This document shows positions 47,572 through 55,966 of a DNA stretch of 64,000 bases, one piece after another. Source of the stretch: Pseudomonas sp. Root71 (GTDB taxonomy: Bacteria; Pseudomonadota; Gammaproteobacteria; Pseudomonadales; Pseudomonadaceae); the NCBI RefSeq assembly GCF_001429045.1, contig NZ_LMHY01000022.1, forward strand, positions 475,706 to 539,705. Direction: 5' to 3'. How positions within the stretch are numbered: the first letter of the stretch is position 1; the number at the start of each line of letters is the position of its first letter. Made by a program: the position numbers and the translations under genes. The notes under the pieces are model-generated. The model saw only the letters and a program-made list of their open reading frames with translations, was not told the DNA's origin and searched no databases.

Positions 47572-48984
47572 TTACACAGCCGGCAAGCTCGGCGCCAATA
47601 CGCCCTGGCGCTTGCGATGGATCAGGAAGTACGCGCCATAGCACAGGGCAATGAAGCCAAAGCCCCAATACAGCGACGGACGCTGGGTTTCATCCAGGGC
47701 CAGGAACACGAACAGCGAGCAGCACAGCGTGATGCACATCAGCGGCAGTACCGGGAACCAGGGTGCGCGGTATTTCAGGTCGCTGAGTTTGCCGCCCTCA
47801 CGCAAGTACGCCTTACGGAACTTGTACTGCGCCAGCGCGATGACAATCCAGGTCACGGTGCCGGACATGCCGCTCACCGCCATCAGCACCATGAACAAGG
47901 TGTCGGCGGCGACGAAGCTGGTCATCAGCGACACCAGCGCGAAGCACAGGGTGATGCTCAAGGCGCGCAATGGCACGCCACGCTTGCTCAATGGCGACAG
48001 GCTTTTCGGCGCCATGCCGGTTTTCGACATCGCCCACAGGATGCGCGTCGAGGCATACAGGCCGGAGTTGCCCACCGAGAGGATCGCGGTGAGGATCACG
48101 AAGTTCATCAGGTCGGCGGCGTAGGGAATGCCGACCATGTCGAACACCTGCACGAACGGGCTTTCCATCAGCCCTGCCTGCTGCCACGGCACGATGGCCG
48201 ACAGCACGATGATCGCCAGCACGTAGAAGATCAGCACGCGGAACACCACGTTGCGCACGGCCCGGGGAATGCTTTTTTCCGGCTGATCGGTTTCACCGGC
48301 GGCCACGCCCATGATCTCGCAACCCTGGAACGCGTAGACCACGGTCATCATCACCGCGAACACCGCCGACAGGCCGTTGGGGAACAACGAATCACCGATC
48401 AGGTTGCTCGCCATCGGTGCCGGTGCGCCGCTGCTCAGGGGCATCACGCCGAAGATCACCAGCACGCCGACCACGATGAAACCGAGAATCGCCGCAACCT
48501 TGATCCCCGAGAACCAGTATTCGGCTTCACCGAAAGCGCGGGTCGCCATGGCATTGATGCCGAACAGCACCACCACGAACAGCGCCGACCAATACCAGAT
48601 CGGCACTGCCGGGAACCAGCGGGTCATCAGCATGCCGGCGGCGGTGAACTCCAGGCCCACGGTGGTGGCCCAACTCATCCAGTACACCCAGCCGATCATG
48701 AACCCGGTGGCCGGGCCGATGTATTTGGTGGCGTGGGTCTGGAACGAACCGGACACCGGCATCTGTACCGACAGTTCGCCCAGGCAGACCATCACCAGGT
48801 ACATCAGGAAACCGGCGAACAGGTAAGCCAGGATCGCCCCCACCGGGCCGCCTTGATTGATGGTCACGCCGGAGCCCATGAACAGCCCGGTGCCGATGAC
48901 GCCGCCCAACGACAGCATGAAAATGTGCCGGCTCTTGAGGGCGCGGGTCAGCTGTATGCCTTTACGATCAGTGTTTTCGTTCAT
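47572..48984 (-). CDS. APC-family amino acid permease, probably for arginine
   Basis: The 470-residue protein has about twelve transmembrane helices and the family start SRHIFMLSLGGVIGTGLFMG, then GELSVQMPVSGSFQTHATKY and AFQGCEIMGVAAGETDQPEK. It belongs to the amino acid transporter (AAT) branch with LysP and related permeases. Location between the catabolic genes and aruRS suggests uptake of arginine or a related amino acid; this is inference. The 208-base gap to aruS probably holds its promoter. Confidence 0.88.
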   Translation of the reverse strand: MNENTDRKGIQLTRALKSRHIFMLSLGGVIGTGLFMGSGVTINQGGPVGAILAYLFAGFLMYLVMVCLGELSVQMPVSGSFQTHATKYIGPATGFMIGWVYWMSWATTVGLEFTAAGMLMTRWFPAVPIWYWSALFVVVLFGINAMATRAFGEAEYWFSGIKVAAILGFIVVGVLVIFGVMPLSSGAPAPMASNLIGDSLFPNGLSAVFAVMMTVVYAFQGCEIMGVAAGETDQPEKSIPRAVRNVVFRVLIFYVLAIIVLSAIVPWQQAGLMESPFVQVFDMVGIPYAADLMNFVILTAILSVGNSGLYASTRILWAMSKTGMAPKSLSPLSKRGVPLRALSITLCFALVSLMTSFVAADTLFMVLMAVSGMSGTVTWIVIALAQYKFRKAYLREGGKLSDLKYRAPWFPVLPLMCITLCCSLFVFLALDETQRPSLYWGFGFIALCYGAYFLIHRKRQGVLAPSLPAV

Positions 48985-49192
48985 GTCGGCACCTCAGCAG
49001 TCGTTGAGGTGAACAGCGCGCGACAGGACGTCACGACGCAGGGAGGGATCAGCTTTACGGCAATTCATTATTATTATCTCCAATAAGCTTCGAAGACCGC
49101 GCTGCGGCGGTTGCGTCGATTATTGGAAAGCCATGTAAGTTCGCGTTGACCGTAAAGATCGAAGTTGTACAAAGTCGTAACAAATTTGTACG

Positions 49193-51448
49193 TCAGCTCT
49201 GCAACAGGCCTTTGAGAGTCTCGAGCGAGTGCTGCAATTGCTCATCGAGCGTGGGTCTCATGTGCTGGATCGCCGATTCATCGTTTGCCAGCGCCAAGGT
49301 CTCCAGCGCCCTTAACGTTGTGGCCAAGGCCCGAAAACCCAGGGAATCGCAGCTACCAGCCAGGCGGTGAGCCAATTGTGCGACCTCTGTGCAGTCGTTG
49401 GCGGCCATGGCTTCATGCAGCGCATCGCGGTGTTGCAGGATCGAGTCGCGGAGCACCGCCAGCAGGCCCTGGACCTTTTGCGCACCCAACAGGCTGCGAT
49501 GGGTCTGCAACAGCGGCCAGTCCATTGCCTCATCGCTCGGCAGCGACTCGGCCACAGGCGCCTGCCCTTCCAGCACCTGGCGCAGGTTTTCCAGCTTCAA
49601 GGGCTTGGCCAGGACTCCGTCCATGCCGGCATCCAGATAACCGCGCACCAGCGCCGGTTGCACGCTGGCGGTCAGGGCGAAGATGCGCGTGTGACGGTTC
49701 GGCCCGTCGCTGCTGCGGATCTGCCGGCACAGCTCGACACCGCTGATGCCCGGCAGGTGCACGTCCAGCAGCATCAGGTCGAACACCCGAGCCGCGCAGT
49801 GTTGCAGCGCCTGATCCGCTTCTTCGGCCAGCCACACCCGGTGGCCGTCCCGTTGCAGCAAGCCCTTGACCACTTCGCGGTTGAGCGCCACGTCTTCGAC
49901 CACCAGGATGTTCAGTGCCGGCCCCGCCGCGCGAACCGGCGCAACCTCAGCCACGCCGCTGGCCGGTTGCAGGGACAGCTCGAACCAAAAGCAACTGCCG
50001 CGCCCCTCTTCACTGTCCACACCGATGCAGCCGCCCATCTGCTCCACCAGATGTTTGCAGATCGCCAACCCCAACCCGGTGCCACCAAAACGTTGCGCGA
50101 CTTCTTCGCTGGCCTGGGTGAAACGCTCGAAAATCTTCGCCTGCATCAAAGGGGCAATACCGATGCCGTCGTCCGTGACACTGACCCGCAGCCGCTGCCC
50201 GGTCTGTTCGCAGGTTTCGCCAAGCAGCGCCACCTCGACGCCGACTTCGCCGCCTTCGGTGAACTTGATCGCGTTGGCCAGCAGGTTGCTCAGCACCTGG
50301 CGCAGGAACTGCTCGGCGCCGTGGTGATACTCGGCAATCCGCTGATCGATGCGGCAACTGAGGATCGTGTCGTTGTTCAGCGCTCGCGGTTCCAGAAGTG
50401 TCAGCACCTCGTCGAGCAACTGGCGCAGCGAGAAATCCACCGGTTCGGGATGGCTGACACCCTCCTCCAGCTTGGCGAAATACAGCACTTCATTGAGGAT
50501 CGTCAGCAAGCCTTCGCCGGCCTTGTGCAAGGCATCCAGGCGTTTGCCGTCCTGGGCATCCAGGCGCGCGCCGCGCAGCAATTCGGCCATGCCGAGAATG
50601 CCGTTCAGTGGCGTGCGCAGTTCGTGGCTCATGGTCGCCAGGAACCGCGACTTGGCAAGGTTGGCCGCTTCCGCCTCGTCTTTGGCGCGCATCAGGCTGG
50701 CGGTGCGGCGCTCGACCATTTTCAGCAGCTCGTCACGGTTGTCCTGTAAGGCCAGGCGATCGGTTTCCCGGCGCTCGATGTCCCGCAGGATCGCCCGACG
50801 CATATCGTCCAGCGCATGGGCCACGGTGTCGATTTCGTCGCTGCCACGACGCTTGTCCAGGTGCAGGGGTTCGTGCCACTCACCGGCGGCGATGCGCCGG
50901 GCAAACTCGGCCATGACTTTCAGGTGCCGGGTTACCAGTCGATAAAACAGCCCCGACAAGGCAACGGCCAGGCCGCAGAGGAACACCGCCATCCACAGCA
51001 GGCTGGTCAAACCGGTGGCGTAGAGACGCTGGTACACCGCCCCCAGATCCGTGCTGACCTCCAGCTCGCCAAGGTTGCGCAACGGGCCGGACGGCGGCTG
51101 ATAGTCCAGGACAAAGCGCTCGATGCGCAGCGGGCCCGTGGGGTGCGGATTGCCCTGTACCAGGTCGAAATCGGCGCTGGTCAAGTGCACCCGCGCGACG
51201 TCGGAGAAGTCCACCAGCCCGCGCAACTGCACATTCAGCTGCTCCTGGTTCAAGTCCCAGAGACTGCGTTCCAGGCTGGCCAGGTAGCCGGCGCGGATCA
51301 GCTCCATGCGCGATTCGATGTCGCGCATTTCCCGTCGATACTCGATGTAAAGTTGCACGCTGCTGGCCAGCACGGTGAAGCACAGGCTGAACAACAGAAT
51401 GAACAGCAGCAGGCGCCGCAACAGTCCACCGGGACGGGCGCGAATCAT
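49193..51448 (-). CDS. aruS: Hybrid sensor kinase of the ATA pathway
   Basis: The 751-residue kinase has two membrane helices (about 12-32 and 150-172) around a short periplasmic domain, a HAMP region, HisKA with [10 protein letters not shown] near residue 272, an HATPase domain (NLLANAIKF, DDGIGI, GGTGLGLAI), a receiver with phospho-Asp in LMLLDVHLPGISG near 559, and a C-terminal HPt with AHRLAGSCDSLGFRA near 696. This is the full phosphorelay layout. Its gene overlaps the upstream binding-protein gene by four bases, and the regulator aruR is first in the operon. AruS is known to control aruHI in response to arginine. Confidence 0.88.
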   Translation of the reverse strand: MIRARPGGLLRRLLLFILLFSLCFTVLASSVQLYIEYRREMRDIESRMELIRAGYLASLERSLWDLNQEQLNVQLRGLVDFSDVARVHLTSADFDLVQGNPHPTGPLRIERFVLDYQPPSGPLRNLGELEVSTDLGAVYQRLYATGLTSLLWMAVFLCGLAVALSGLFYRLVTRHLKVMAEFARRIAAGEWHEPLHLDKRRGSDEIDTVAHALDDMRRAILRDIERRETDRLALQDNRDELLKMVERRTASLMRAKDEAEAANLAKSRFLATMSHELRTPLNGILGMAELLRGARLDAQDGKRLDALHKAGEGLLTILNEVLYFAKLEEGVSHPEPVDFSLRQLLDEVLTLLEPRALNNDTILSCRIDQRIAEYHHGAEQFLRQVLSNLLANAIKFTEGGEVGVEVALLGETCEQTGQRLRVSVTDDGIGIAPLMQAKIFERFTQASEEVAQRFGGTGLGLAICKHLVEQMGGCIGVDSEEGRGSCFWFELSLQPASGVAEVAPVRAAGPALNILVVEDVALNREVVKGLLQRDGHRVWLAEEADQALQHCAARVFDLMLLDVHLPGISGVELCRQIRSSDGPNRHTRIFALTASVQPALVRGYLDAGMDGVLAKPLKLENLRQVLEGQAPVAESLPSDEAMDWPLLQTHRSLLGAQKVQGLLAVLRDSILQHRDALHEAMAANDCTEVAQLAHRLAGSCDSLGFRALATTLRALETLALANDESAIQHMRPTLDEQLQHSLETLKGLLQS

Positions 51449-52218
51449 TGCGCATCCGCCGGCAGGTTGATCATGTCGCGGTAGGTCACTTCGCTTTCGT
51501 TGAGCCAGCGCTCGATGTCACCGCCGTCGACCATGCGCTGCAACTGCGCATTGATTTCGGGCATGCGAGTGGCCAAGGGCGAGCGTCGCGACACGGCAAC
51601 CCGCAGATAGTCCACGCTCAATGCCTTGGGCAAGGCGACGATGTCCTGGCCGCCGGGCAGGTTTTCCACGTACAACTGGCCGGTACGCCGCTCCTGGGTG
51701 ATGAAATCGATGCGCCCGCGAATCAGCTTGCCGAAGTTCTGGTGGCTGTCGGAAACCCATTCGATATTGTTGTTGCGCGCAACCATGCGATCGAACTCCA
51801 CGCCATAGCTCTCGCCGAACAACAGGCCGCCACGGTAATGGGCCAGGTCGTCCAGTTGTTCGAATTTCACCGGATGCTGGCGGTTGATGAACAGCGCCAC
51901 TTCTTCACGCAAGACCGGCACCGTCGAGAACAGCATGCTCTGCTCCCGTTGCGCAGTGCTGTAGGCCAGCACCACATCGACCCGGCCTTCGGCGGCGTCC
52001 AGCAGGCAGCGTTTCCAGTTGCCCAGCACCACCATCTCGACCTCGTAACCCAACCGGCCAAACAGATTTTTCACCACGTTCGGCGCCAGGCCGCGCACCT
52101 GCTTGCCGTCGCTCCAGGACACGGGCGGGTACACCGGGTAATCGCAATAGCGAACCTTGTCCGCCGCGACCGCATGGCCGGCCAGCAGCAGCGCCAGCAG
52201 GCAAGGCCATCGTGCCAT
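51445..52218 (-). CDS. Periplasmic amino-acid-binding-like protein within aruRS operon
   Basis: The 257-residue protein has a signal peptide (MARWPCLLALLLAGHAVAAD) and the bacterial extracellular solute-binding (family 3) fold: VRYCDYPVYPPVSWSDGKQV, NWKRCLLDAAEGRVDVVLAY, VLREEVALFINRQHPVKFEQ, then LIRGRIDFITQERRTGQLYV. No transporter subunits are nearby. It lies between aruR (five bases upstream) and aruS (four-base overlap), so it probably binds arginine or a related ligand and presents it to the periplasmic domain of AruS. Confidence 0.83.
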   Translation of the reverse strand: MARWPCLLALLLAGHAVAADKVRYCDYPVYPPVSWSDGKQVRGLAPNVVKNLFGRLGYEVEMVVLGNWKRCLLDAAEGRVDVVLAYSTAQREQSMLFSTVPVLREEVALFINRQHPVKFEQLDDLAHYRGGLLFGESYGVEFDRMVARNNNIEWVSDSHQNFGKLIRGRIDFITQERRTGQLYVENLPGGQDIVALPKALSVDYLRVAVSRRSPLATRMPEINAQLQRMVDGGDIERWLNESEVTYRDMINLPADAQ

Positions 52219-52223
52219 CAGCT

Positions 52224-52940
52224 TCAGGCCGCCACACTGGCGGTGAACAGGTAACCGGCGCCGTGAATGGTGATGATCAACTGCGGTTCGGCCGGATCGT
52301 CATGCAACTTGCGGCGCAAGCGCCCGACCAGCACGTCGATGGAGCGGTCGTTGGGCACCCATTCGCGGTTGCGGATCTGGTCCATCAACTGGTCGCGGCT
52401 GAGGGTGTGGCCGCTGTTGCGCAGGAACACGCTGAGCAACTGGTATTCGCCGTGAGTCAGCAGGGTTTCGCTGCCGGACGGATCGATCAGGCGACGGCGG
52501 TCGGTGTCCAGTGACCAGTCGGCGAACTGCTTGACCGGCTTGGCCACCGCGACGGCAGGCGCCGGCGTTTGCGCATGACGGACCCGGCGAATCAGGTTTT
52601 TCGCCCGGGACACCAGCTCCCTTGGATTGAGGGGTTTGATCACGTAGTCATCGGCGCCGCATTCGAGGCCGACGATGCGGTCGATTTCATCGTTGCGCCC
52701 GGTGATCAGGATGATTCCGACTTCCGAACGCACCCGCAGTTCACGGGTCAGGGTCAGGCCGTCCTTGCCCGGCAGGCGGATGTCGAGCATCACCAGGTCG
52801 ACGCTCTGGCTGGCCAGGAAGGTTTCCGCCAGTTCCGCCGTGGCGGCGCAATGGACGTCGTAGCCTTCCTGGGACAGGTAGGCGTGCAGCAGATCGCGAA
52901 TCAGCGGATCGTCATCGACGATCAATACCCGAGGAGTCAT
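52224..52940 (-). CDS. aruR: OmpR-type response regulator of the ATA pathway
   Basis: The 238-residue protein has a receiver (VLIVDDDPLIRDLLHAYLSQ; phospho-Asp in VMLDIRLPGKDG near residue 52; Lys in YVIKPLNPRELVSRAKNLIR) and an OmpR winged helix (LLTHGEYQLLSVFLRNSGHT, then LSRDQLMDQIRNREW and RSIDVLVGRLRRKLHDD). First gene of a three-gene operon with the binding protein and aruS. Expected to activate the aru genes when phosphorylated by AruS. Confidence 0.9.
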   Translation of the reverse strand: MTPRVLIVDDDPLIRDLLHAYLSQEGYDVHCAATAELAETFLASQSVDLVMLDIRLPGKDGLTLTRELRVRSEVGIILITGRNDEIDRIVGLECGADDYVIKPLNPRELVSRAKNLIRRVRHAQTPAPAVAVAKPVKQFADWSLDTDRRRLIDPSGSETLLTHGEYQLLSVFLRNSGHTLSRDQLMDQIRNREWVPNDRSIDVLVGRLRRKLHDDPAEPQLIITIHGAGYLFTASVAA

Positions 52941-53032
52941 CGCTTGGTGTCCGGCATAGGCCCTGAGGCCAGTTTCTTATTAGAGTGTATTCCTGCATCG
53001 GCGCCAGAGAGTATCGATTGCTGAACGACTGA

Positions 53033-53680
53033 TCAACAGTCGCTCGTCTGCAGGCAAAAACGCTGGCGTCCACCGGCCTGCAGACCGTCGACCCAGGCCT
53101 CGCAAATCTGGATGCCTTGCTCCGGGGTGAAGGTGCCGGGGTTCAGCCCGGACTCCAGCCACAAGCCGTCGAGCAAGGCGCTGAGGCTGATGGCGGCGAG
53201 GTCGGCGTCGAAATTTTCCCAGCCCTCTTCCCGGGCCAATTCCGCCAGCACCTTGCGCAGGATGCCGCGATACTCGCCATAGGAATGATCGTGGGCCTGG
53301 TTGATGGCCTCGGCGGTTTTCACCGCGCCCCAGAACGCCAGCCACGCATCGATCAGTTGCGGGTCGAGCAGCTCGGCGGAAAACGATCCGCGGAAAAACG
53401 CCGACAAGCGCTCCCGGGCATTCGGCGCGGCTTGCTCCATGGCGTCGCGCAGCAGGGTCATGACCCGCCCGGTGATCGCCATGTAGGCCTCGGCCACCAG
53501 TTCATCCTTGCCGGAATAGTGATGGCTGATCAGCCCCACCGAGACCCCTGCCTCGGCGGATATCTTGCGGATCGACGCGCCCTGGAAGCCGTGACGCTTG
53601 AGGCACACCAGCGTCGCCTCGATCAGGTTGGCTTTGCGCAACTGCGGTTCCATGCGGGAAAAACGGGCTTCCTGGTTCAT
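53033..53680 (-). CDS. TetR-family regulator (BetI-like)
   Basis: The 215-residue protein has an N-terminal helix-turn-helix (RKANLIEATLVCLKRHGFQG, then ASIRKISAEAGVSVGLISHH YSGKDELV) and a TetR_C_6-type C-terminal domain (FWGAVKTAEAINQAHDHSYG) as in BetI. I chose the ATG at 53680, ten bases after AAGGAG; the GTG at 53689 is too close to that site. It is likely to control the class II aldolase, binding-protein or flavoprotein genes beside it. Confidence 0.88.
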   Translation of the reverse strand: MNQEARFSRMEPQLRKANLIEATLVCLKRHGFQGASIRKISAEAGVSVGLISHHYSGKDELVAEAYMAITGRVMTLLRDAMEQAAPNARERLSAFFRGSFSAELLDPQLIDAWLAFWGAVKTAEAINQAHDHSYGEYRGILRKVLAELAREEGWENFDADLAAISLSALLDGLWLESGLNPGTFTPEQGIQICEAWVDGLQAGGRQRFCLQTSDC

Positions 53681-53836
53681 GGGCGACACGCTCCTTGGTT
53701 CAATCGTTCAGGCCTGCGCGGGTTGGCGTCGGGCTGAACGACTGTACAGCAAGAGCGGGCCATTTCTCCAGTCAGTTGCCAGTCTGGTAGACCGCGGCGC
53801 GTCCATCGGGTCAGCTCAAACAACACAGAATCCGGA

Positions 53837-54625
53837 TCAGTCCCGATACCTCGGAGCCACACGATCCAGCATTCGCAACAACGCCGCCCAAGCCAGTTGC
53901 ATGGCATCCGGATCACTCAGTTCCCCCTCCTCCAACGGCCGCCCCGGATCATTGAACTGTCGTTCTGTATGCGCACAGACCTCGTGCGACGGCAGCACAA
54001 CCTCACCGGCAGCTTGCGCGGCCAGCTGGATTTCACAGGCCTTTTCCAGGTAGTACATGCGCAAGAATGCCTGGCTCACCGTCTCGCCGACAGTCAGCAA
54101 GCCATGGTTGCGCAGCATCAATACCGATTTGTCGCCCAGGTCCGCCACCAGCCGTTGCTGCTCGCTCAGGTCCAGCGCCACACCTTCGTAATCGTGGTAA
54201 GCGACCCGGCCATAAAACTCCATGGAAATCTGGTTCACCGGCAACAACCCACACTTCAACGCCGCCACCGCACACCCGGATTTGGTGTGGGTGTGCAGCA
54301 CGCATTGCGCATCTTCACGGGCGCCATGAATGGCGCTGTGGATCACGAAACCGGCCGGGTTGACCGGATACGGCGACGGCTCCACGGCGTGACCATCGAG
54401 GTCGATCTTCACCAGATTCGACGCAGTGATCTCATCGAACATCAGCCCGTAAGGGTTGATCAGAAAGTGATGCTCCGGCCCCGGAATGCGCACCGAGATG
54501 TGGGTGAAGATCAGATCGGTCATGCGAAAGTGCGCAATCAAACGGTAACAGGCCGCCAGTTCCTCACGCAGGCGTAGCTCGGTAGCGCTGCGTTCAGGGG
54601 CCAGGTGGCTGGCGATGTTGTTCAT
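53837..54625 (-). CDS. Class II aldolase/adducin-family protein
   Basis: The 262-residue protein has the zinc-binding His signature of class II aldolases (VLHTHTKSGCAVAALKCG) and a third His in MLRNHGLLTVGETVSQAFLR. The N-terminal LRLREELAACYRLIAHFRMT and DLIFTHISVRIPGPEHHFLI blocks are typical. The substrate is unknown. It lies 75 bases after the binding-protein gene on the same strand, so the two may act on one compound. Confidence 0.87.
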   Translation of the reverse strand: MNNIASHLAPERSATELRLREELAACYRLIAHFRMTDLIFTHISVRIPGPEHHFLINPYGLMFDEITASNLVKIDLDGHAVEPSPYPVNPAGFVIHSAIHGAREDAQCVLHTHTKSGCAVAALKCGLLPVNQISMEFYGRVAYHDYEGVALDLSEQQRLVADLGDKSVLMLRNHGLLTVGETVSQAFLRMYYLEKACEIQLAAQAAGEVVLPSHEVCAHTERQFNDPGRPLEEGELSDPDAMQLAWAALLRMLDRVAPRYRD

Positions 54626-54700
54626 GGTGGTGGTTCTCCAGGCTGATCGGCTGGGGCAGACAGTAAGGCTGGACGCTTGGACACGTCCAGCCGTCCGCAT

Positions 54701-55750
54701 TTATTTACTGGCCCAGGCGTTGAAGCGCTCTTCGAGCTCTTCGCCATGATCGACCCAGAAACCGACGTTCATCGACAGTGCGCCCTTGAGGTTCTGCGGC
54801 GCGGTGGGCACCCATTGCGCCAGTTTGTCGTCCAGCCGTGCGGCGGCCTGGGTGTTGGTCGGGCCGTAGGGGATCTGCTGCACGTAGTTGACCTGGGCGT
54901 CCGGCTGGTTGGCGAAGGCGATAAAGCGCTTGGCCTGATCCACATGCCGGGACCCTTTGATGATCGCCCAGTAGTCCATGCCGTACAGGCTGCCGGGCCA
55001 GACCAGAGCGAGGTGGCTGCCCTTCTGCGCGGCGTCGGCGATGCGTCCGCTGTAGGTCGAGGTCATCACCACATCGCCGGCGGTCAGCCACTGCGGCGGT
55101 TGCGCGCCCGCCTCCCACCACTGGATGTAAGGCTTGAGCTCAGTGAGCTTGGCGAATGCCCGGTCCACCCCCTGCGGGGTGCCGAGCACCTTGTAGACGT
55201 CTTCGGTCTTGACCCCGTCGGCCAGCAAGGCGAATTCCAGGTTGTACACCGCGCGTTTGCGCAGCCCACGCTTGCCGGGGGTTTTCTTCACGTCCCAGAA
55301 GTCTGCCCACGAGGTCGGGGCCTGGGCCAGTTTGTCGGTGTCGTAGGCAATCGCCACACTCCACACCAGCGCGGCGGATCCGCATTCCTGCGCCGCCTCG
55401 GGGATCAACTGGTCGGCGTGGCCCAGGCGGGTCCAGTCCAGGCGCTCGTACATGCCTTCCTCGCAGCCGCGCATCAGGTCCGGACCTTCGATCTGCACCA
55501 CGTCCCAGTCGACGTTGCCGGTGTCGACCATGACTTTGATTTTGGCCATTTCTCCGTTGTATTCACTCTGGATCACCTTGCTTTGATCCACGGCGGCGAA
55601 GGGTTGAAAGAACGCCACGTCCTGGGCTTTTTGTCCGGCTCCGCCGTATCCGACCACCACCATGTCCGATGCTGCCTGAGCGCTGCCCAGGCCCATGGCC
55701 ACGGACAACACCAAGGGATAAAAACCGTGCTTGAGCGTGTGCGATTTCAT
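54701..55750 (-). CDS. PotD-like ABC substrate-binding protein
   Basis: The 349-residue protein has a signal peptide (MKSHTLKHGFYPLVLSVAMG, cleavage after AQA) and the fold of polyamine/iron-type binding proteins: DMVVVGYGGAGQKAQDVAFF, VDWDVVQIEGPDLMRGCEEG, VWSVAIAYDTDKL, TSWADFWDVKKTPGKRGLRK, TYSGRIADAAQKG and HVDQAKRFIAFANQPDAQ. AGAGGAACC precedes the ATG at 55750; a longer frame to 56494 is spurious. Permease and ATPase genes are absent, so it must work with a distant system or is an orphan. Divergent from the flavoprotein gene at 55967. Confidence 0.87.
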   Translation of the reverse strand: MKSHTLKHGFYPLVLSVAMGLGSAQAASDMVVVGYGGAGQKAQDVAFFQPFAAVDQSKVIQSEYNGEMAKIKVMVDTGNVDWDVVQIEGPDLMRGCEEGMYERLDWTRLGHADQLIPEAAQECGSAALVWSVAIAYDTDKLAQAPTSWADFWDVKKTPGKRGLRKRAVYNLEFALLADGVKTEDVYKVLGTPQGVDRAFAKLTELKPYIQWWEAGAQPPQWLTAGDVVMTSTYSGRIADAAQKGSHLALVWPGSLYGMDYWAIIKGSRHVDQAKRFIAFANQPDAQVNYVQQIPYGPTNTQAAARLDDKLAQWVPTAPQNLKGALSMNVGFWVDHGEELEERFNAWASK

Positions 55751-55859
55751 CAGTGGTTCCTCTTGCAGGTGCCACGGGACCCAAGGCCCGCGCAGCCCTT
55801 TTTTATTGTTGTGAGGTTTGGCCCGGGAGCGGGCTCGAGACGAAACTACTGCAAGGCAT

Positions 55860-55886
55860 AGTAAAAAAACAAGTTGATTTTTTACT
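55860..55886. promoter_or_regulatory. AT-rich palindrome in divergent promoter region
   Basis: AGTAAAAAA and TTTTTTACT form a perfect inverted repeat of nine bases around a nine-base centre, in the 216-base gap between the binding-protein and flavoprotein genes. It is a candidate operator for a dimeric regulator such as the TetR or PuuR-like proteins in this region. No regulator binding is shown. Confidence 0.45.
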
Positions 55887-55919
55887 GAAGGTAAATTTTT
55901 ATAGCGCAATAATAACAAC

Positions 55920-55940
55920 GCCGAAACCCGGCCTTTCGGC
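55920..55940 (+). promoter_or_regulatory. Small hairpin in the flavoprotein gene leader
   Basis: GCCGAAA and TTTCGGC form a perfect seven-base-pair stem with a seven-base loop, ending 26 bases before the ATG at 55967 and just before AGGAG. It could affect ribosome access or be a palindrome for a regulator. Confidence 0.35.
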
Positions 55941-55966
55941 TTCAGCCTGCCAGGAGTACCCGCCCC

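Noticed and set aside
54677..55861. 394-codon plus-strand frame opposite the PotD-like gene
   Set aside because: Shadow of a minus-strand gene that has a clear signal peptide and family blocks.
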